DNA from: Hyphomicrobiales bacterium
GTDB lineage: Bacteria; Pseudomonadota; Alphaproteobacteria; Rhizobiales; Rhizobiaceae
DNA length: 64,000 nt
Assembly: GCA_900468535.1 (NCBI GenBank)
Contig: UBTY01000043.1
Coordinates: forward strand, 1 to 64,000
Direction of reading: 5' to 3'
This document shows positions 59,154-64,000 of this stretch, piece by piece. The position numbers and the translations under genes were made by a program. Under the pieces are notes generated by a model. That model was not told the origin of the DNA. It saw only the letters and a list, made by a program, of their open reading frames with translations, and did not search any database. Numbering within the stretch: the first letter of the stretch is position 1; the number at the start of each line of letters is the position of its first letter.

Positions 59154-61172
59154 ATGCTGAAACATCTCAAAATCCGCACCAAGATCATATCGGTCGTCGC
59201 GCTCCTGGGCGTGATCTCGATCGGCGGTCTCGTCTATACCGTCAGCGAATTCCGCGGCGCCGACGCCGCCTACAGCGCCTTCATCGACCATGAAGCGCTC
59301 GCGGCCATGCAGGCCTCCCGCGCCAGCGCGTCAGCCAATGCCGCCGTGCTGCAGGCAACCTTCATTGTCAACCTGACGCCGGACACGCCGGAATTCAGCG
59401 CGGCCCTCGCAGCACCGAACAGGTTTACCCAGGCCCGTGAGCGCCTGCAGCAGTCCGCCCAGCTCGTCCCGAGCCGCAAGCCCGCAACCGACGAGCTTAT
59501 CGCAAGCGTGGACGAGATGGAGGCGCTGGCCGCCAAGGCCACTCAGCTCGCGCAGGCAAAGGACAAGCCGGGCGCGCTCGCCGTCGTCGCTGATCTGAAC
59601 GCCAAGCTCAATCTCGCAACGCCGAAGCTGATCGCCAACAACGATGCGCTGATGTCGCTTCTCAATGATGGCGGCGACGAACTCTCGGCTAACGTCAACG
59701 GACGCATCGACCTCTGTTTCGCGCTGATCGGCCTCGCCGTCCTTGGCGCGATCGGACTGAGCGTATGGATCGCACAGGCCGGCATCTCCTCGCCTATGGC
59801 GAAGCTGCGCGAACGCATGACGCGTCTTGCCAGGGGCGAGACGGCAAGCCCGATCGACGGGCTCGATCGCCGCGACGAAATCGGCCAGATGGCGGAAGCC
59901 GTTGCCGTATTCCGCGACAATGCGATCGAACGCGGCCGCCTCGAAAACGAGGCAGAGCGGAACCGCAATCTCAGCGACAGCGAACGGCGCGAGCGCGAGG
60001 CGCAAAAAGCCACGGAAGCGGCTGACCTGTCGCGCGCCGTCAGCGCGCTCGGCGATGGTCTCCGTCGTCTGGCCGCAGGCGACCTCGCCTCGCAGATCAA
60101 CACGCCCTTCGTCGGCGATCTCGATGAGCTGCGCCAGGACTTCAACAACTCGGTCTACAGGCTGAACGAAACCATGCAGACCGTCGGCACCAATGCCCGC
60201 GCGATCATGGCCGGCTCCAGTGAAATCCGCGCCGCCGCGGACGAACTCGCCAAGCGTACCGAACAGCAGGCAGCCTCCGTCGAGGAGACCGCTGCGGCGC
60301 TGGAAGAGATCACCACGACGGTGAAGGACGCCGCCAAGCGCGCCGAGGAAGCTCGTTCGCTGGTCGCCAGAACGCGCAACGGAGCCGAGAAATCCGGCAA
60401 TGTCGTGCGCAAGGCAGTCAACGCGATGCAGCAGATCGAGCAATCCTCAGTCGAGATCGGCAACATCATCGGCGTCATCGACGACATCGCCTTCCAGACA
60501 AACCTGCTGGCGCTCAACGCCGGTGTCGAAGCCGCGCGTGCAGGCGAGGCGGGCAAGGGTTTTGCGGTTGTGGCCCAGGAAGTTCGCGAACTGGCGCAGC
60601 GCTCGGCCAATGCGGCCAAGGAAATCAAGTCGCTGATCACGACCTCGAGCGACCATGTCCAGTCCGGCGTTTCGCTTGTCGGCGAAACGGGCAAGGCGCT
60701 GGACGAGATCGTCCACGAGGTGCAGGAGATCAACCAGCACGTCAATGCGATCGCGGAAGCCGCCCGCGAGCAGTCGACCGGCCTTCAGGAAATCAACACC
60801 GCCGTCAACACCATGGATCAGGGCACGCAGCAGAATGCTGCCATGGTCGAGGAAAGCACGGCTGCCAGCCACAAGCTCGCGGCCGAGGCATCAACCCTCG
60901 GCAATCTGCTCGACCAGTTCAAGCTGACGGGTACCGGTGGCATGGCAACAAACTTCGTACCGACGAGCGTGCGCTCTGCACCTGCGCAGGTCGCCACCGC
61001 TCCCCGTCCGGCCACGCAGCCGGTCGTCACCCGCAAGGCACCGGTGCGCGTTGCCACACCAGGCGTTTCGCGACCGGCCTCCTCGCCAGCGCGTGCGCTT
61101 GGCCAGAAGCTCGCAAGTGCCTTCGGTGTCAGCGCCGAGCCCAGCAAGGATGCGGACTGGACCGAGTTCTGA
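59154..61172 (+). CDS. methyl-accepting chemotaxis protein
   Basis: A 672-residue inner-membrane chemoreceptor. Membrane helices lie at about 10-30 and 185-207, flanking a periplasmic helical ligand domain. A HAMP domain (LRERMTRLARGETASPIDGLDRRDEIGQMAEAVAVFRDN) is followed by a second HAMP-like region and the signalling tip near residue 438 (DDIAFQTNLLALNAGVEAARAGEAGKGFAVVAQEVR). The C-terminal end DWTEF has the WxxF pattern of CheR/CheB docking pentapeptides. It feeds the CheA pathway. A perfect 11-bp terminator follows. Confidence 0.95.
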   Translation: MLKHLKIRTKIISVVALLGVISIGGLVYTVSEFRGADAAYSAFIDHEALAAMQASRASASANAAVLQATFIVNLTPDTPEFSAALAAPNRFTQARERLQQSAQLVPSRKPATDELIASVDEMEALAAKATQLAQAKDKPGALAVVADLNAKLNLATPKLIANNDALMSLLNDGGDELSANVNGRIDLCFALIGLAVLGAIGLSVWIAQAGISSPMAKLRERMTRLARGETASPIDGLDRRDEIGQMAEAVAVFRDNAIERGRLENEAERNRNLSDSERREREAQKATEAADLSRAVSALGDGLRRLAAGDLASQINTPFVGDLDELRQDFNNSVYRLNETMQTVGTNARAIMAGSSEIRAAADELAKRTEQQAASVEETAAALEEITTTVKDAAKRAEEARSLVARTRNGAEKSGNVVRKAVNAMQQIEQSSVEIGNIIGVIDDIAFQTNLLALNAGVEAARAGEAGKGFAVVAQEVRELAQRSANAAKEIKSLITTSSDHVQSGVSLVGETGKALDEIVHEVQEINQHVNAIAEAAREQSTGLQEINTAVNTMDQGTQQNAAMVEESTAASHKLAAEASTLGNLLDQFKLTGTGGMATNFVPTSVRSAPAQVATAPRPATQPVVTRKAPVRVATPGVSRPASSPARALGQKLASAFGVSAEPSKDADWTEF

Positions 61173-61195
61173 TCGCATCGCGGATGCACAAATGA

Positions 61196-61220
61196 AATGG
61201 GCGGCCAGTGGCCGCCCATT
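61196..61220 (+). terminator. rho-independent terminator after the chemoreceptor gene
   Basis: AATGGGCGGCC (61196-61206) and GGCCGCCCATT (61210-61220) form a perfect 11-bp stem with a 3-base loop (agt), followed by cttcgtt. It starts 24 bases after the stop and faces the end of a leftward gene, so it may act on both strands. Confidence 0.75.
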
Positions 61221-61258
61221 CTTCGTTCGGCCGGAGCCGAATGCACCAATCCGGACGC

Positions 61259-61447
61259 TCAGGCAAAGCCCAGCGGGACTTCCTCGATCTTGCGTCCACG
61301 GCCGTAATCGCGCTCGTAGGACGAACGGCTGTCACCACGCTTGTAGGCGGCCGTTTCCAGCTCCGGCATATGGTAGCCGTCGGCATAGGTACCGGTGTCG
61401 CCGGTATCGACCGCATCACGTTTCACAGTAAAGATTTTCAGAAGCAT
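61259..61447 (-). CDS. small conserved hypothetical protein
   Basis: A 62-residue charged cytoplasmic protein (starts MLLKIFTVKRDAVDTGDTGTY, centre MPELETAAYKRGDS) without signal or Cys. GGAGGA lies 8 bases before the ATG at 61447, which supports it as real. It sits between the chemoreceptor (convergent) and the acyltransferase ends. I do not recognise a family. Confidence 0.6.
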   Translation of the reverse strand: MLLKIFTVKRDAVDTGDTGTYADGYHMPELETAAYKRGDSRSSYERDYGRGRKIEEVPLGFA

Positions 61448-61583
61448 CCCGCTATTCCTCCTCGTCGTGAGCCGATAACGGCCTAAGGCCGCATCTGTTC
61501 CGTGTACCGGAGAATAGTTAAAAATTAACCATATATATTAGATGTTCGTCAACTACTCGAAAGGGCGTAGCCGCCACCACCGA

Positions 61584-62657
61584 TTACCTGCTTGCGGGTT
61601 TGAGCACGTTCTGACGCAGCTGCATCAATGCCCGTTTTCCGCCGATTTCGACGAAGCGGTAGGACAGCGAAGCCAGCAAAATGGTCGCGCCGACGCAGAC
61701 GACATAGGCTATCGCCAAGGTCGTTCTCGCTCCAATCATCGGCTGAAGGGCGAGCATTGGCCGCCCGAAGGCACTGAAGACCAGCGGGTGGATGAGGTAG
61801 AGCGAATAGGAGATTTCGCCCAGCCGATAGACCGGCCCGTTTGCAAACAGCGCGTTCGACAGCGGCGAATCCGCCGCCAGCCAGAATACGGCGCCGACGA
61901 TGCAGAGATAGGTGACAAGATCGCTGTGATCGAAAGTGGCGGCAGCGGCCACAGCAAGGCACGCAACCAGCGTGCCGAGATCGGCAACGGAGGTCTTGAA
62001 GGCGGCCCGACGAGCTGCCAGGCCGCAGAGGATAACGCCGATGCTGAAACCCGCCAGCGCGCGCAGCAACGGGAAGACAGTGACGTCGGATACGACATCC
62101 ATCGGCCCGCTGATGCCGCCACCGATCCTCGAGATCGTGACGATCAACAGGGCCAGGCCGAGCAACGCTACACATGTCCCCATGGTCTTCAATCGTCCGA
62201 GCATGAGGACGAGCGGAAAAGCCGCATAGCAGAAGATTTCCGCACTCACCGACCAGGAAAGCCCGATGACCGGTTTCGCATGCAGGCCCCAGCCCGTCAG
62301 CATGAACAGATTGCAGAAGGCATCCCAGGCGGTGAAATCGCCAAGCCCGGGCCTGATCGCCAGCTTGATCACGCCAAGCGACAGAATAACGATGTAGGCC
62401 GGATACAGACGAACAAACCGGCGGAAAAGAAACTCGCGATATTTCGCAACATCCGCGCCCACTCTGAAGGTCGCATCGTAGTTGTAGGCGAGAACATAGC
62501 CGCTCAGCACGAAGAAGGCATCGACGGCGAGATAGCCGCGATCAAACAGGAAGGGAGCCGATCCTCCCATCGCAAGCACGAAATGATAGGTGACGACCAC
62601 GAGGGCTGCGACGCCGCGAAAGCCAGTGAGCGGTCTTATTTCCCTGCGTTCGGCCAT
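61584..62657 (-). CDS. acyltransferase family (OafA/ExoZ-like) membrane protein
   Basis: A 357-residue inner-membrane acyltransferase-3 protein with about ten helices. The start EIRPLTGFRGVAALVVVTYHF has the conserved Arg and His of the family (R-x10-H), and the second-helix region FDRGYLAVDAFFVLSGYVLAYNY is the LAVDxFFxLSG motif. It adds O-acetyl or succinyl groups to surface polysaccharides, in rhizobia often exopolysaccharide or O-antigen. CGAGGAC precedes the ATG. No polysaccharide operon is adjacent. Confidence 0.92.
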   Translation of the reverse strand: MAERREIRPLTGFRGVAALVVVTYHFVLAMGGSAPFLFDRGYLAVDAFFVLSGYVLAYNYDATFRVGADVAKYREFLFRRFVRLYPAYIVILSLGVIKLAIRPGLGDFTAWDAFCNLFMLTGWGLHAKPVIGLSWSVSAEIFCYAAFPLVLMLGRLKTMGTCVALLGLALLIVTISRIGGGISGPMDVVSDVTVFPLLRALAGFSIGVILCGLAARRAAFKTSVADLGTLVACLAVAAAATFDHSDLVTYLCIVGAVFWLAADSPLSNALFANGPVYRLGEISYSLYLIHPLVFSAFGRPMLALQPMIGARTTLAIAYVVCVGATILLASLSYRFVEIGGKRALMQLRQNVLKPASR

Positions 62658-62761
62658 GTCCTCGGGCTCTCATTAAGAGAAAGTTCACCCTAGGGATTAG
62701 CGCGCTTCGACCCAGCGGCAAAACGGAAAGCGGAAGTTTGGTAAACGGCCTGTCGAACGGT

Positions 62762-62835
62762 TGGAGCGGGTGAAGGGAATCGAACCCTCGTATTCAGCTT
62801 GGGAAGCTGCTGCTCTACCATTGAGCTACACCCGC
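62762..62835 (-). tRNA. tRNA-Gly (CCC)
   Basis: A complete 74-base cloverleaf on the minus strand. GCGGGTG (62835-62829) pairs with CACCCGC (62772-62766); the D-arm reads TAGCTCAATGG; the anticodon loop TTCCCAA gives CCC; the T-arm is GGGTTCGATTCCC. Discriminator T and an encoded CCA are present. A perfect TTGACA -35 stands 34 bases upstream (62874-62869); no clear -10 is seen. Confidence 0.96.
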
Positions 62836-62889
62836 GCTAGACGGAGACTTCCAACAGAAGACCGCCGCTGTCAAGCGGCAGCGGTGTTG

Positions 62890-63984
62890 TCAGATGCGGA
62901 AGTGCTTGGAGAGCTTCAGTCCCTGCGCCTGATAGTTGGAGCCGAGCCCCGTGCCGTAGAGGCTGCTCGGCTGTTCCAGCATGTGTTCGTAGATCAGGCG
63001 GCCGACGATCTGGCCGTCCTCGAGGATGAACGGGACTTCGTGGCTGCGCACTTCCAAAACGGCGCGGCTGCCACGGCCGCCAGCGGGGGCATGACCGAAG
63101 CCCGGGTCGAAGAAGCCGGCATAGTGGACGCGGAATTCGCCGACCAGCGGATCGAAAGGTGTCATCTCGGCCGCGTAGTGTGGCGGCACGTGGACGGCCT
63201 CGCGCGATACGAGGATGTAGAATTCGTCCGGATCCAGGATGAGCTCATTGCGGCCGCGGCTGTAGAGCGGCTCCCAGAAATCATAGATGTCGTGCTGCGC
63301 CTTCTTGTCGACGTCGACAACGGCGGTGTGGTGCTTGCCACGGTAGCCGATCAGGCCATCCTTGTCACCGGCGAGGTCGATCGACAGTGCAATGCCGCCA
63401 CCCGAGACGTTCGGCTGCTTGCTGGCGACAAGCGTTTCGGCATCATGCAGCGCCAGCAATTCGGGCTCACCGAGAACCGAATGACCGACGCGGAAGCGGA
63501 TCTGCGACAGGCGTGAACCGCGACGCACCACGATCGGGAAGGTGCGAGGGCTGATTTCGAGGTAGAGAGGGCCGGAATAGCCGGCAGGAATCTTGTCGAA
63601 TTCCTGCGCGTAGTCGGTAATGACGCGCGTGAAGATATCGAGCCGGCCGGTAGAGCTTTTCGGATTGGCGGAAGCCGACATATCGGCCGGCAGGTCGACG
63701 CGCTCCATCAGGGGAACGATGTAGACGCAGCCGGTTTCGAGAACCGCGCCTTCCGAGAGATCGACGACATGCAGCTTGAGGCGGTCGAGCTTGTCGGAAA
63801 CGAGGCTGTTCGGGCCTGGCATGAAGCTGGCTCGGACGCGGAACGCCTTTGCACCGAGCCGCAGATCGAGGCTCGCCGGCTGGATCTGGTCGCTGTCGAG
63901 ATCGCGCTCGGAAATGAGCCGCCCCGTTTCAAACAACGCAGCGATCGCGCGATCTGCCAATATTCCTGTTTCGCGAGCCATCAT
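62890..63984 (-). CDS. dcd: 2'-deoxycytidine 5'-triphosphate deaminase, long two-lobed form
   Basis: A 364-residue protein of the dCTP-deaminase/dUTPase fold in the long alphaproteobacterial form, about twice the size of the usual 190-residue Dcd. The first lobe has PASLDLRLGAKAFRV (about 37-51), PKSSTGRLDIFTRV (109-122) and YSGPLYLEISPRTFPIVVRRGSRLSQIRF; the second lobe repeats the theme (LDPDEFYILVSREAVHVPPH, FDPGFG). It turns dCTP into dUTP for thymidylate synthesis. A second ATG overlaps (63981). It ends 54 bases upstream of tRNA-Gly in the leftward direction. Confidence 0.93.
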   Translation of the reverse strand: MMARETGILADRAIAALFETGRLISERDLDSDQIQPASLDLRLGAKAFRVRASFMPGPNSLVSDKLDRLKLHVVDLSEGAVLETGCVYIVPLMERVDLPADMSASANPKSSTGRLDIFTRVITDYAQEFDKIPAGYSGPLYLEISPRTFPIVVRRGSRLSQIRFRVGHSVLGEPELLALHDAETLVASKQPNVSGGGIALSIDLAGDKDGLIGYRGKHHTAVVDVDKKAQHDIYDFWEPLYSRGRNELILDPDEFYILVSREAVHVPPHYAAEMTPFDPLVGEFRVHYAGFFDPGFGHAPAGGRGSRAVLEVRSHEVPFILEDGQIVGRLIYEHMLEQPSSLYGTGLGSNYQAQGLKLSKHFRI

Positions 63985-64000
63985 GCCCCATCCATATTTT

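Noticed and set aside
61517..61541. TTAACCAT-containing stretch as a CtrA site
   Set aside because: Only a half-site; the second TTAA is not at the right distance and the downstream gene is a short hypothetical.
1..64000. CRISPR arrays, insertion sequences, prophage or integrative element
   Set aside because: I saw no regular repeat-spacer pattern, transposase, integrase or phage structural gene, and gene order and composition look like core chromosome throughout.

Overview
The window is a gene-dense, GC-rich stretch of alphaproteobacterial chromosome, almost certainly from the Rhizobiaceae (Rhizobium / Ensifer / Agrobacterium group). The main reasons are a PodJ polarity factor with the rhizobial layout (coiled coil, one membrane span, Sel1 repeats, peptidoglycan-binding end), the hisD-UPF0262-phosphatase-infA-maf-yacG run ending at tRNA-Phe, a long two-lobed dCTP deaminase, an ExoB/GalE-type epimerase and several small DUF families common in rhizobia. 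The genus cannot be fixed from the sequence alone. I see no insertion sequence, prophage, CRISPR array, replication origin or rRNA; three tRNA genes are present (Phe-GAA, Thr-GGT, Gly-CCC).

Layout. 0-7 kb: leftward housekeeping block (murA, DUF2948, hisD, UPF0262, low-molecular-weight phosphatase, infA, maf, yacG, tRNA-Phe). 7-9 kb: small secreted or hypothetical genes in a loosely packed stretch. 9-13.3 kb: leftward metabolic and osmotic genes (3-hydroxyisobutyryl-CoA hydrolase, galE, aminotransferase, mscL). 13.4-21 kb: a large symporter-like hybrid sensor kinase, a divergent TetR/MFS efflux pair, a Gre-type transcription factor, a lytic transglycosylase and a VOC protein. 21-26.7 kb: fatty-acid oxidation cluster (acyl-CoA dehydrogenase, thiolase, small membrane protein, bifunctional hydratase/dehydrogenase) headed by a perfect palindromic operator. 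27-30 kb: three-gene phosphorelay (CHASE3 kinase, single-domain receiver, receiver-kinase fusion). 30-37 kb: divergent methionine-gamma-lyase-like/Lrp pair and podJ. 36.7-43.9 kb: TerC, TauE/SafE plus TIGR02186 partner, SLT lipoprotein, AhpD-like/Rrf2 pair, amino-acid binding protein and FAD oxidoreductase. 44-47.3 kb: ligase-associated repair pair (Lhr-type helicase and PdeM). 47-56 kb: mixed membrane, repair and regulatory genes (YitT, methyltransferase, CAP lipoprotein, MATE pump, pyrD, LuxR-type regulator, S24/LexA-like repressor, SNase-like protein, TerB-like protein). 56-64 kb: binding protein, a glycosyltransferase with an added MshEN-like N-terminal domain, a chemoreceptor, an acyltransferase, tRNA-Gly and dcd.

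Most of the window is ordinary core genome. The stretches most worth a second look are: the 34-bp palindrome ahead of the fatty-acid genes; the CHASE3-kinase / receiver / receiver-kinase operon; the glycosyltransferase with a predicted c-di-GMP-type sensor domain; a possible 37-residue coupled leader ORF before the TauE/SafE gene; the S24 repressor with repeated operator-like sites; the Gre factor and the SNase-like protein that seem to lack catalytic residues; and a recurring arrangement in which stop codons of convergent genes lie inside hairpins. Functions and start sites are read from sequence patterns only; no database search was run.
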